From Trichostrongylus colubriformis (Eukaryota > Nematoda > Chromadorea > Rhabditida > Trichostrongylidae), in NCBI GenBank assembly GCA_963978905.1, contig OZ022260.1:47141551-47205550 (forward strand): a stretch of 64,000 bases of DNA. The letters are read 5' to 3'. Positions within the stretch are counted from its first letter, which is position 1. Every line of letters starts with the position of its first letter. The notes beneath the pieces were generated by a model. The model saw only the letters and a list, made by a program, of their open reading frames with translations, was not told where the DNA came from and made no database searches. The position numbers were made by a program, and so were the translations under genes. Below are positions 22,876-40,082 of this stretch, in pieces.

Positions 22876-23056
22876 AATTGACTCCTAGTGATAATTAGAA
22901 AGCAAAAATAACGTTCGAACCACGTGAGGTCCTACTTTCATAGATTCAATTCCTTGCTTTGTGAGGTCGGTGTACTTACCACCTGGTGAAATTTCATGTT
23001 CTAAGCGTGAGCTCTGAGTCTCTCAGTTCCTTGTCACCTTTTCGCCACCACAACAG

Positions 23057-23311
23057 CTGATCGTGCCGTTGTAATCTTCGTTCCCCACGAAGCACACTGC
23101 GTCCAGTATTCCCTGACCAGCAACTTGCCTGTGGCAACGATTGTTCACATGGCTGACCCGGCATCCTCACTCTACAATCGATACTCTGATCTTAATGGTG
23201 GGATATTTTTGCTCCGTTTTTTGTTTAAACGCCATACACTTCTCAAAAATTGGAGATCGTTGGAATTTTATCTAATCATGTCTTTTCACAGTTGCTCACA
23301 AAATTCGTTGA
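23057..23311 (+). CDS. Two 3' exons of an unrecognised gene
   Basis: Exon 23057-23197 follows CCACCACAACAG and is open only in one frame: DRAVVIFVPHEAHCVQYSLT then VATIVHMADPASSLYNRYSD. It ends in phase 1 at TTAATG|GTGGGA. The next acceptor (TCTTTTCACAG, 23282-23291) in matching phase gives VAHKIR and a stop at 23309-23311, a plausible C-terminus. In the other phase the second exon would read a hydrophobic 48-codon frame (LLTKFVELCSSIILTMLIGD) to TGA at 23435, but the phases do not agree. A possible first exon, MAQRLTVLLST before GTAAGG at 22353, lies upstream but cannot be joined. No family recognised. Confidence 0.4.
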
Positions 23312-25881
23312 ATTATGCAGTTCTATAATCTTGACGATGCTAATAGGAGACTTCTACTTAACTTTCTTTGATGCATGGGAACTCAATTCACATTGCTTCT
23401 ACGAGGAGGGTATAATTTCTCCAACTGTTTTGTGAAGATTTCTTCTAAAGAGAGTGATGGGGTAATAAAGCCCGGGGCGCTCTTGCTCATTTAAAATTTT
23501 TGCCACACCTAGTCTTCTTAAAACCCCCAGCTTGCATTTGCGTAGAGCAGCCTAGGAGGTGAGTCAAGCCGAATATGGAAGACAGAAAAAATTGAACGTT
23601 ATGGATTTCAGTCAACGTGATGTAACTTTGATTGAAAGAGCTGACTTACTTGTAAGAATAAAAGCGAATTTCAAAGAGAGAGTGTACGATAATGTGACTC
23701 GACAGTAAGGCCGAATATCAGTCTCTTGGGGGAGAACCACAGGTTCAAAGGGACTGAAAAGCACGCTTCTCACGGTCCACCTTTTATTGGAAATTTTCCG
23801 CTCAGTCCCTTTGACCTCGCGGGTATCTGTCATTGTCCTCTGGGGCAATAGGAGTGATAATGTAGCGGAATTTCTCAATCGTATTGCTGGCGTATAGATA
23901 GGAGCCGCGTAACAGTAGCTTGCCAGCTATCATGGTGAACACTGCACCACCAAAATGAGAGATAGAAGTGGGATTAGTGGAATATGCGGAATTTTGGAAA
24001 AGAAGGTCTATTTTCTGCGTATTCCCCTGTCTCCATTTTTCTCTGTTCCACTCGAATTAGGCATCCAATTGAATCGATGAGTGCCTAAGACCGACCAAGT
24101 CTAAGTCGTTGTAAACCTCGACTTGCGTACAACTGTAACTCAAATTATTCGATGATGAAAGGGTGAGGTACTCGTCGCGCTGGTGCGGTGACTGCGTGTT
24201 TAATAGGTTCACCTGTTTTTCTGCTTTTTACATAACGTTCTCTTTGTTTTCCCTTGAAGGGTACATATGTATGTGGTAAACTTTCTTCTGCGCCACAAAT
24301 TGTTATCTTTTGAATCATTTGGTTGATTTAACTTTTGAGGGTCAGACATGGCATGCCGAGGAGAGAAAAATCTGCTCTTCAGCAACCGCTCCTCCTCGTT
24401 TGCAGTCGAAAATTTCCCAAAGTTACATCTGACCAAAAGCCTCAATTATAACCATAAACTGAGAAATGGCGTTTGTTCCCATTATATGACTTGACATGAA
24501 GTGGAGAAGGTCATCTTTTCGGACGCCGACGGTAAGTGATAAACATCATATGCCGAAAGTGCGGATTTTTGGCTATTCAGTATTCACCTCTTGGGCCTTG
24601 ACATTGTCAAACGATTGGATGATTCAAAGAATAACGGGAAATTCTACAACAACTGTAGAACTTTCGTAAAGCAGAAAAGTATTATAGAGTTCATACATAT
24701 TTACGGGCACACACCTTGTTGGAAAAAAAGAGAGAGGGCTAAGGATAAACCGTACGGTTTTATCTGCAATCAAATATTCGGCCGTCGATTTAAACTTTAG
24801 GTGAGATTTCATCTAACTGACTCCTACAAACGATGGATTGATGGGCTGATATTGCCATTTCGATCCATGAAATCGTGTCACCACAGCTGTAGACATGACA
24901 GAAGAATGCCGGTGATCCTCTTCAAATTTTTATTGGCACTAGAGCAGACATCCATCAAAAGCTTTTTATAGATGAATGAATTTTCGCAGTGGCCCCCACC
25001 ATTTCTCTAGAGCCTTTTCAGTAGCGAAAATTTTTGTGCGTTCCTGAACCTGTAAGGTCATCTCAGTTAGTTGGACGATGGTGGCATGAGACATGGGATG
25101 CGAGGTGGAGACTACGTACCTGAGAAGCTTAAAGGCACAGTTCACGATAATATGAGTATCTTGATTTCATCTGCTAGCAGATCGAATCTTCCACAACGGC
25201 GAAGCGTGTGCCATCATCGCGGCGCAAGGGTGAGTGCCAAGCACGTGAAGAACCCGTAAAGAAGATGGCGGCCACCTTCTCAAGATGGCCCACACCCATC
25301 CACGATTTAGCCAGCGGATATGCGGTGGCTTTTCCATGTATGAGGGGCATGATATCGTCGCGATAGGAAAAGATAGAAGGAACTCCCATTGTAACGACAA
25401 CCTTATCATACGGTATTACTTGATAACTGGTTCAAGTGCTAGCTTCTGCAAACTCGTCGACGAAAAAAATTCCGGAAGATATTATTTTCAGGATAATCAG
25501 AAAATTCTTAGGTTGTTTCTTTGCTTATGTGTTTTTCAGCAACTCCACAGACTTTATGGACGTTGCATGAAAATTATCAGAAGCTGTGCTTAAAGGAATA
25601 GACCGTTTCGGTTGACCGCTTTTTGCTGGTAGCGTTGGAATCAAGATTGTAGTGTTTGTTGTAGTGCTCTAAGAAGCTCTTTTCCATGAGCACCACATAA
25701 AGCGTTATTTGTTGAAGCACTGCGGCTCATGGCTATAGGTTTATAGCCGTTTCCGCCACTGACTTCTCCAGCTCCACAAAGTTGGCGAATAGGTGTTACA
25801 CTTAACTAAAGAGCAAATACTAAGTTTAACCTAACCTGAGTTGCAATTAATGGTTGTAGAACTTAGGAATCTATTACGTTC

Positions 25882-25893
25882 ATGATATTTCAG
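25882..25893 (+). promoter_or_regulatory. Putative trans-splice acceptor of the CCDC102-like gene
   Basis: ATGATATTTCAG ends nine bases before the start codon at 25903, the short spacing typical of nematode spliced-leader acceptors. No donor or coding exon was found upstream, which favours trans- over cis-splicing; an upstream non-coding exon cannot be excluded. Confidence 0.5.
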
Positions 25894-25902
25894 GAAGTCT
25901 TG

Positions 25903-31634
<5,732 letters not shown>

Positions 31635-32229
31635 CTTTTTGCTTTCGTCATATGAAATGTGATTTTGTATTTGAATTTGTGGCTTCATAAAGGCTGAAAA
31701 ATGTAACCTCCGATGTTGCTGTTTGACTATCACTCAAAAGGGCTGTTGCTGCCGCAGGCCTGCTCGGGTCTTTTATGAAAGAGGCACACATTGCCATGAC
31801 AGGCAGCCTCTTGGCAGGCATGTTTTTGCAATTCTCGTATTCAAATATTTACCATTTCCCTTCGCGGAGCGAGAACTGACGGGAAAGTACTTGAGGCCAT
31901 TTATCTGTGTTTTTTTTCTTTTCTCCACTTAATAGTCCATACCGCTTTCAAAGTCAATACTATCGAATCGACATAACCACGCTCTGCTCTGGATGAGCTC
32001 TGGTAACGAAGGTTCTTCGGGCATCTTAAAGCACATTGCGAGATAATTTTCTTGGTTACCTCGCTTGCTCAAGAGTTTTGGGTGTGCTGAAGGACACGCG
32101 AATGAAGAAAAAGCTAAAGGTAACTTTTAGAATGTGAAATGGAATAAGAACAAGTGAACGAACAGCTGCCTTGCTTGCAACAGTGTGCAAAATCAAAGAG
32201 GTCTGTATTTTATGAACGGATGCATAAGG

Positions 32230-32484
32230 TAAAGTTTAATGCTTTAGACTTTGATCAATCCCTCGTCAGAGTGCGCCCCGCATCGTTGTTCCATTCAGAG
32301 TAGTGGTGCCAGGTGAATGCGATTTTGCCCGCACAATGGCTAGCGGGGCCAGCCAATGAACATGTCAGCTTTATCCTCCCAGACGAGTCTGCTACCAATT
32401 CACCGACCCCGAGGGATGGAAGTTTGCTTGACCTGGGCCTGCACTAATGGAGGTTTAATCTTCACATTGTGAGAATGAGGGCGT
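32230..32484 (-). repeat. SINE-like repeat, left half of a head-to-head pair
   Basis: Starts in the inverse 3' end (GATCAATCCCTCGTCAGAGT) and runs to the inverse 5' region (TGGAGGTTTAATCTTCACAT), then abuts a second copy in opposite orientation. Confidence 0.6.
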
Positions 32485-32770
32485 AGGTGGTGTAGTGACA
32501 GGTGGCGCACACACCACTCTCATGGTGCAGGGATCAATCCCGCATCAACGCCCGCCCAGGCCGACCAAACCTTCCATCCCTCCGTGATCGGCAAATTGGT
32601 ACCAGACTTGTCTGGGAGGATAAAAGCACTGATTTGTACATCGGCTAGCCACCGCAATTACTGTGTAGGCCACATAATATTCACCAGCCACCACGATTCT
32701 GAATGGAACTAGAATGTGCGACGCGTCCCAGGAAGGGATTGATTAACGCCAAAACTTTATCCTTTATTTT
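32484..32770 (+). repeat. SINE-like repeat, right half of a head-to-head pair
   Basis: From GGTGGTGTAGTGACAGGTGG through ATCAATCCCGCATCAACGCC and AAATTGGTACCAGACTTGTC to GATTGATTAACGCCAAAACT. Close to copy 1 (8164-8460). With its partner it forms an inverted pair of about 540 bp. Confidence 0.65.
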
Positions 32771-33118
32771 TATTGTGAGAGTGAGAGTGCCCGCCACTCG
32801 TCACTGCACCAGCTGCTTCCATAATGATGCATACAGAGTCGCATTGTGATTTTTTCCGGAAAAAAATGAAGGAAATTGACTAAACTTTCTTAAAACTTTC
32901 TTCACTATCTAATCACTATTTCCCTACTTCGCTATGTTCTTCCACGTCAACGTACTTTTCCATTGTGTTGCATTCCAGTTCCTCTTGATTTGCCGCTAAT
33001 TGAGATGGTGAGAGTTCGCTTAAAAAGCGATGGCAGTCGGTGTGATGTGTGATTAGAACATTAACAACTTCTTACCTATTACCGGCGAAAGCTAGAAAGC
33101 AAGTTTCTCCATCATACG

Positions 33119-35753
33119 ATGATTCGGAGACGTGCTAAATATAGCACACCCTACTTGTGTTACGTGGGAGAGCGCCAACTTCCACTAAATGAGGAAATTC
33201 CAGGAAAAACCGGTGTGTTTGTTCGATTGTACCCAGAGAATAAAGCGAAACAAGTGGATGCCTGGGTGTTTTCCACGCAGGTAAAAACCATTCTGCACTC
33301 AGGAGTCTCTTTTTTATGATCATTCTTGATTTGTTCACAGTTTTTGAGCAGAGTTTCCTTTGTCAGGCAATGAATTTTCAAAGTTCCATGCATTAATTCT
33401 TCTGGGAAACCAGCCCTGTTGAAGACCCCTTGTTCGTACTCGGGTTGTCAGAAACAGTCACACGTATCAGCTAGCTAATCGAGACGAATCGATCGCGAAA
33501 ATTTTCTGTATCTTCTTCCTCTAGCACCGTTGAAACCGGCCATACCTCTAAAGGTAGAAGATGATGCCAATGACTAGCGCTATGTTTTAATGACGAACCC
33601 CATTTTCGTGGATGGTTCGTGAAACCGGTAAAGTATAGAGCTGAAATCTTAAAATGGCACGAGCTAGGGTAAAAGTAATGCAATTGGGTACAGCTTAGAC
33701 AGAGCCCTAGTCAAGTTGTGGCTCGTGCGGATTTGCGGCCATTAGCAAATCTAATTTTGACTCAATCCGGATTGTTTTTCCTACGCAGGTTTCCTGTTCT
33801 GTTTGAAATCGCTTAGAAGTTGGACGAGATTCCATTGAGCAGATCCGAAGTCAACAACGCCAAATCAAGTTGCTAGCTGACCACTCGCTAGGCTAATACA
33901 ACCTAGATGACGGCACTTTAGTGAAAGGAGTCGTCAACTGAAGCAAGTCTCTGCCGAGAACGCAGCTGAGTTGCAATTCATTGGACTGTTCTTGTTTTAA
34001 AGACACCGGAAGGGGATAATTTTGGTCTACGGTAGAACAGACGTGGTGTGGACGAGTTAAAGTGGCCGCCATTACACAAACTCGCCAAACGCCTTGGCAT
34101 GTGCCAAGAGAAGATGTTTCTATTGTAGATTTGTCTTTTACTTTTACTTTTTCCGTTGTTCTTTCTTATATTGTTTCTAGATGTACTTACATGAATGTTA
34201 ATGTAGTTGGGAATGGCCACTCCACTGCGCTGGGAGTCAGGTGCTACAACTAAAGTTGGCCCGCGGCCGTCTCCTACAGCGGACAACTCGGAACGCCAGT
34301 GCGATGGTGCGAATGAGGCGCGAATACACACCGCAGCGACGCACTTTTGATTTCGGGTTTTTTCACCGATTATCGCTTCCAACCTTCTGCGTTCGCTCCA
34401 AAATGCTCATTTCTTTGTATTTTTCTCTTGTTTCGGACCCCTTCCGGTTCCTTTAGAATGACCGAAAACTCTTGCATGAGATCCGCTCGCGGATTAAATA
34501 TTTCTATAAAAATTTAATAAAGATATGCATGAAAATGGTAAAAAAACTAATAGGAAATGAGTTGAATCTCTCTAAACGAATTTTTGGCATCAAATCGATT
34601 CGGCAGAAACCAGAACTCTTCCCAGTATGGCGAGAAAATTGATACCCTTCAAAGTTTCGCACGAACAGCATAGATAACGGCGGCCATGAGCGCCACTTTT
34701 CCCAGCACGGCTTGTTTTTCAGGACAGTTCAGTGCCATTGGTCATTTGTCATACGGGCAACAAGAAGTACTTCCAAAGCGAATTCGTTATGACAAATGGT
34801 CGCGGCATCCTAAAGCTGCCCTACATCCCAAAAGAGCAGCGCGGAACAGCTTACTGCGACTTACAAAGCACTTTATCCCACATGCGTCATGACTCCGGTG
34901 AAATTGAAAAATCACACCAGGCTCACATTTCGAAATGACGGAAAACGACTTTTCCTATAAGAAATAGAATAAGAGTCACAGAATTATGTATGTAGTTCTA
35001 GAAAAATGCATGGCTTTCCGAGTAAGCTTTATCGAACGTCATCACTATCACACTGGTTCTCAGATTTTGATTCCTTAATTTTTTGTGTTTTCCTTGCCCG
35101 TATAGACCGGAATGCCAGCCGCATGCGCGAGGGTTATCGTGGTGAGGGTTTTCCGATGACATAAGTTTAAGCCTGGTTTCGGATTCATTCTGCTTCTTCC
35201 GTATGGACGCTTCGCCGCGCATCTTCATTATGAGCATGTGCATGTGTAGTCCATATGTAGTTACCCCAATCTGTGCACTGTTCCCTGGACCAGGTAGGTC
35301 CTCATTGTCAGAAGGGAGTCCTGTACACGTGATAACCCATCAGAACCGGAATTTAGAACGCTACGGACTTTGCTCCGCATTTATAAAAAAACGTTCAGCT
35401 GCCAAAGGCATTGAGGAGTTGCTGCCGTATTTGGCCTGTTTCGGGAGGAGTGAGTGCAGCTTGAAGGGGATCAGCGATGCGAGCAATGACGGTAAGGGAG
35501 AAGTAACGGATATCGAGCATCGCTGCTGTTGAGCTGGTGAACACGCTCCAGGGAAGTTCGTAGGCTCTCGAGGGAGCCTAAATGACACTTTTTCGGCGCT
35601 GACAAGTGTTGAGACTGGAAAGTCGAAGGGAGAAAATTCAAAAATGTTGTCAGCAGAAACAGTGAATGTTAATGGATGCCCTTGCATAGTCTACGTAGCA
35701 ATTCAATTCCTCAACTTTCAATTCGCAGCTGTTTTCTTTCAGTGAATGTAAAC
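33119..35753 (+). CDS. Unrecognised multi-exon gene, provisional chain
   Basis: Exon A (ATG 33119 to 33280, phase 0 end) contains CYVGERQLPLNEEIPGKTGV then FVRLYPENKAKQVDAWVFST. Exon B starts at 34723 after TTGTTTTTCAG and contains DSSVPLVICHTGNKKYFQSE and GRGILKLPYIPKEQRGTAYC. It either reaches TGA at 34936-34938 or splices at 34897 (CCG|GTGAAA, phase 1). The latter fits a 36-nt exon 35106-35141 (phase 1 in, phase 1 out). A further exon, 35294-35491, contains YGLCSAFIKKRSAAKGIEEL and LLPYLACFGRSECSLKG. A possible 42-nt intron would remove an in-frame TGA, and the frame then stays open to TGA at about 35753. The acceptor at 35293 doubles as a donor-like CAG|GTAGGT, so this joint is doubtful. 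Function unknown; exons A and B look beta-rich. Confidence 0.45.
33994..34456 (+). repeat. 460-bp dispersed repeat, copy 1
   Basis: About 93% identical by eye to 58063-58533, including CGCCTTGGCATGTGCCAAGA, TTTTACTTTTACTTTTTCCG and ACAACTAAAGTTGGCCCGCG. Both copies begin TTAAAGACAC. No terminal repeats or duplication were seen. Lies in the intron between exons A and B of the gene at 33119. Confidence 0.8.
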
Positions 35754-35958
35754 CAATTCACTGAAAATCGTAGCACACGGTAGAACCCAACCGGTTTGCA
35801 GCGATAGTGGCCTATTTAATATCAAAGTTTGGTGTTTGCAAATAGGCAAACAGGAAGCAAATGAGGAACAGGCATAAAATTCTTGCTTTCTTCGGTACAG
35901 ATACGATTTTACTTTTTCTGCAGATTCCGCTGAATCATAAGCTCGGATGACTAATCTA

Positions 35959-37295
35959 TTGGGTTGAGGAATAAGTCCCCGCGGTTTTTTTCAACCCCGT
36001 TTTTTACAATGTTTCCTTCATCTTTTGACAAAGTTTACACATGTTTTCGATAGAGCTTTTTTTGCTCTACAAAATACTTTTATCTGTTTTTCGATTCTTC
36101 CGAATACCCAATATTTATGAGGTTTGGAAATGAAGTGAGCTGAAGGCAAAAAGTTGGCACTTGCGCACCTCATTTTTCTCGCCTATCATCAAGATCAAAA
36201 AATGTTTGTGTATATGTTTTGATAGAACTTTTCCAGCTCTACAGAATGACACTACCTTTATCGCTCAACTTTTTGCTATTTTCGAGACTCACAAATGCAG
36301 TACTCGCAAAAGTGTGCACTTTCGTTACCTTCTCTTCCTCGCCTACAATCGAAGTTAGAGAGGACGTGCATATACGCATTCGATAGAGCTTTCTTTGCTC
36401 TACAAGACGCATATAGGAACAAGCCTCCACCTGTTTTTCAATTCAAAATCGCGTAAAGAAAATGAATTTTTCTGGCAAAGTGTTTTACACCATTCGATAG
36501 AGCTCTTTTCGCTCTACATGATAGTATTTACGGTTTTTGTCTGAATTAATTTTTCTCATTTTTTAGACCATTTAAAAGTCGACTTAAATCGAGCATTTTC
36601 ATCACATGGTGCCGAAAATGCTCGATTTCGTCGGCTTTTAATGGTCTAAAAAATGATAAAAATCAATTCAAACAAAAACTGAAAATACTATCTTGTAGAG
36701 CGAAAAGAGCTCTATCGAATGGTGTGAAACACTCTGCCGAAAAAATTCATTTTCATTATGCAATATTGAATTGAAAAACAGGTAGAGGCTTCTTCCTATA
36801 TGCTAAAATATGAGAGGATGCAAAAGAAGAATGGTATTATCTTGTAGAGCAAAGAAAGCTCTATCGAATGCGTATATGCACGTCCTCTCTAACTTCGATT
36901 GTAGGCGAGGAAGAGAAGATAACGAAAGTGCACACTTTTGCGAGTACTGCATTTGTGAGTCTTGAAAATAGCAAAAAGTTGAGCGATTTAAATCAAAGGT
37001 AGTGTCATTCTGTAGAGCTGGGAAAGCTCTGTCAAAACATATACACAAACATTTTTTGATCTTGATAGTAGGCGAGAAGAATGAGGTGCGCAAGTGCCAA
37101 CTTTTTGCCTTCAGCTCACTTCATTTCCAAAACTCATAAATATTGGGTATTCGAAAGAATCGAAAAACAGATAGCAGTATTTTGTACAGCAAGAAAAGCT
37201 CTATCGAAAACATGTATAAACTTTGTCAAAAGATTAAGGAAACATTGTAAAAAACATGGTTGAAAAAAACCGCGGGGACTTATTCCTCAACCCAA
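35959..37295. mobile_element. 1337-bp near-perfect palindromic element, TA target site
   Basis: The ends TTGGGTTGAGGAATAAGTCC are exactly inverted at the two sides and are flanked by TA (35957-35958, 37296-37297). The two arms (about 640 bp each) are about 95% identical when inverted and meet near 36605 (CGAGCATTTTC/GAAAATGCTCG). Each arm carries four copies of a 26-bp motif, CGATAGAGCTTTnTTTGCTCTAC, which is itself a short inverted repeat. There is no transposase frame. The TA target and terminal sequence suggest mobilisation by a Tc1/mariner transposase (inference). Confidence 0.9.
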
Positions 37296-37297
37296 TA

Positions 37298-37632
37298 ATT
37301 TCTTCCTTTTTCTCCCTGCCTGCATTTCCTGGGCAAAATTTTCCTGCCTGCGATCGCGTTTGTATGGATACGTTTCCCATGATGGACGGCATCCTGCGCT
37401 GGTGCTGCACAGCGGCGTCTTCGGAAACCTTTCGTAATATCCTGACAATTATAACTAAATCCGATCGATAGAGGTGACACACTCATCTCTGAACGACAAT
37501 CCAGGGCGTGATTCTTATAAGGTGATGCCAACGGATGTACATCTTCCATTTTCATTCACCAAGTTTCAGCAATCCTATGCGATATGATGAAAGAAACACC
37601 TTGATTCATTACATGCCTTATGTCTAAGATTC
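37298..37632. other. Stretch without an assigned gene
   Basis: A plus frame from 37256 to 37471 includes FPACDRVCMDTFPMMDGILR and stops at 37471. It starts inside the palindrome, so only the part after 37298 could be old coding sequence. No splice sites support it. Confidence 0.2.
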
Positions 37633-37633
37633 A

Positions 37634-38152
37634 AGGAGGAGGTAGTGTAATGCCAGGTGCCGCGCACTACCACTTGCATGGTGCGGGGGTGTACCCTTAT
37701 GTCAGGATTTCGCACCGCGGCATGTCGCAAGCGAAGCAATGCGGACGAGCTAAAGGCGCCATGTTGTTAGGTCCCGAAGTGATTACAAGACAACTGCGTA
37801 TCGCGCCCCTAGCATTACCATTCGAAGACCCTACTACCGCGACGCACATAGCTCGCACACAATGCGGCGCACGTCGCTCGTCGTCGTGCGGAATGCTGAC
37901 TTAAGTTTACACACCCATTGTGTGGGGATAAAATTCTGCATCAGTCTCGCCTGAGCTACCAAGCCTTCTTTCCTTGCGGGATAGGTAAATTAATAGCAGA
38001 TTCATCTGGGAGGATAAGCGCTGACTTGTATATCGGGTGTCCCTCGCAAGTCATTGTGTGGGCCGAATTGCATTCACCTATCACCACGGTTCTAAATGGA
38101 ACTAAAATACGCGGGCATCCCTTAGGAGAGATTGATTAACGCCATCCTTTTA
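37634..38152 (+). repeat. SINE-like repeat, interrupted by a MITE
   Basis: The 5' part (GGAGGTAGTGTAATGCCAGG to CATGGTGCGG) and 3' part (GATAAAATTCTGCATCAGTC to GATTGATTAACGCC) match copy 1 (8164-8460) on both sides of the element at 37687-37916. The SINE copy is therefore older than the MITE. Confidence 0.7.
37687..37916 (+). mobile_element. GGGTG-terminal MITE, subfamily II, nested in a SINE
   Basis: Ends GGGTGTACCCTTATGTCAGG and, inverted, GGGTGTGTAAACTTAAGTCA; 230 bp. The flanks ATGGTGCGG and ATTGTGTGG agree at 7 of 9 bases, a decayed duplication. The interior (GCAAGCGAAGCAATGCGGAC, GTCGTCGTGCGG) matches 18348-18585. Confidence 0.8.
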
Positions 38153-38289
38153 TGATCTCATTAATGATTACGCTACAAAACATATTCTGCTTGAGAGCAC
38201 CGAGAGGGGTTACGAAGAACTGAGAACTGTGAATACATGTTCTCCAAAAACAGACCTTTTACATCATAAGAGGTGATGATTAGCGAAAC

Positions 38290-38650
38290 TTGCATGAAAA
38301 AGCGCGGCTTGAGGTCTTATCATGACCCCGCAGCATGGCGTGTCGTGCTGCAGCTCATCAGGCGGGCGAGTTGAGGGCGAGGGCGAGGCAACGATCGCGA
38401 TCGAGTGATTCGGCCTCTGGCCTGTCAGCAGTCTACCCCGGTTAGTGACGCAGAGGGTCGCAATAGAAAGGGAATTTTTGTGTTCCTATTTCCAGGGTTT
38501 TTCGACGTTTTGTCACGATCTTTCTCCACTGTTACACTGCTGAACACCCCTCCTTTCACATTCATCAGTCTTCTAAATTTATCCCTTCCGGTGACTTTAA
38601 CGTGTGGTGCTCCACGAGAATCGAAATCGGGTTTTTCGAAGATATGACAG
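38290..38650 (+). repeat. Dispersed repeat family B, copy 3
   Basis: GAGGTCTTATCATGACCCCG, TTCGACGTTTTGTCACGATC and CTTTCTCCACTGTTACACTG align in order with copies at 4590, 26735 and (inverted) 29640. Confidence 0.45.
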
Positions 38651-39056
38651 AATATCCGACCACTCATTCGGCAGTTATTTACAAGTCCATTAGATATCTG
38701 AAACAGTGTGACCAGGAACCTTCATGTGGTCTTTGAGCTCCTTTGCCAGTAAGGGCGTTCTCTCGGAGAAGCGCCGTTGAAAGGCAATTATTGGGTTCAA
38801 CAAGGCATCTTTTAGGATGCGCCATCAGACTTACTTCTGGACTGTTCATCCTTTGCAGATATTTTTAGAAAAGTTGAGAAAAGCAGAGTGATCGCCTGGG
38901 TGCTCTCAGGCAAAGGACGAAATGCCCAGACTCATTACTCCTCTAAGTAAGCTGTCATCTGTCACCGATGAGGCTGGTGCCTAATTCCTGTTGCCTGTTT
39001 GCTTGACATCCTCGGGATTTTGGAAACAGAGGAAACACTGAAAAATCTTTCCCATC

Positions 39057-39437
39057 TTGCTAGAAAAACTGATCCTACGCTCTTCAACAGATATCTGTTA
39101 TCGCTTCCATCAAGGGAAACACCTGCATGGAAACACTTTTCATAATCTTTCAAAGAGTGAGCAAGACGACCTGAAGTCTAAAACCATCCTTGAGCACCAC
39201 AAAGCTGAATCACTTCTCGCTCTGGGTCAAGAAAGATGACACCAAATGATTGAGAAGTCGACTACTTCAGTCATACCCTTTCTCGAGGGTTCATGGGCCG
39301 GCTTGAACTTCTTGGTCGGCATCACCGTCCAGTCAGTGAAAGTGCAGGCGGTCGAAGCTAAAAGTGGGGAGGTGGCTCTGGTGAAGGGATCACTTGGTGA
39401 CATCAGAGGAGAGATCTTGAAAATGGTGTCCCCTTGA
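39057..39437 (+). pseudogene. Coding-like frame broken by one stop, unrecognised
   Basis: One frame is open over 127 codons except for a TGA at about 39237. Before it reads DDLKSKTILEHHKAESLLAL; after it FLEGSWAGLNFLVGITVQSV and GEVALVKGSLGDIRGEILKM, ending at TGA near 39437. The minus strand is also open at 39227-39463. It could be a decayed gene or chance; no family is recognised. Confidence 0.25.
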
Positions 39438-40082
39438 GCTGACCTTGGACCGATGATCCACAAGATTTTCCCTTTCCCCAGCAGCGCATGAGTCCTCGAT
39501 CAACCCCTAAAAAAGGCTTACCGAAATATGAGAGGCTAATATATGTAACTGCATCAAACACCTAAAATAACCTTGACCCAACTAGTCTCTACCTACTCGT
39601 CTCTTTCACAGGCCCACCTTCCGCCGCCGGAAACAGAGAAACTAACTATCCTTTATCAACTGTTTTTATGAAACGACCTGCATTAAAACATTTTTCGATT
39701 TTGTACTTGACTCTGAATCATGAGCCTCAAAAAAACTAACTGGACGTCCTAAGGAATGATGGAGGTTCTATTCTTCCAGTGAATCCCGTCTTTCTGCAGA
39801 GGGGACCCTTTTGATGACTGTTTCCCCACTAGCTTCAAAACAATTTTTCATGGAGGGTTCGACTTAACTTTTTGGCATCGAGCGGATGCTTTCAAAAGTT
39901 TTTGCCACGCAGACGTATTACCCCATGGCTCCCAAAGGGTATCGAAGAGCAGCCTGCCAAAACAAACGCGAAAATTTCAAGAACACCAAAAAATTGGGTA
40001 TTTATGATGGCTCTCCGCGACATCGTTGTGTTTTATAAATATCGTTATATTGGACCGCGAGGAAGGAATTTAGAAGATACTA

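Noticed and set aside
23250..23435. Hydrophobic 61-codon frame as an exon of a second receptor
   Set aside because: It does not match the phase of the preceding well-supported exon; the in-phase reading ends after six residues.
36161..37263. Open frames of 60-96 codons on both strands
   Set aside because: They mirror each other across the palindromic element, as expected for an inverted repeat, and have no coding signature.
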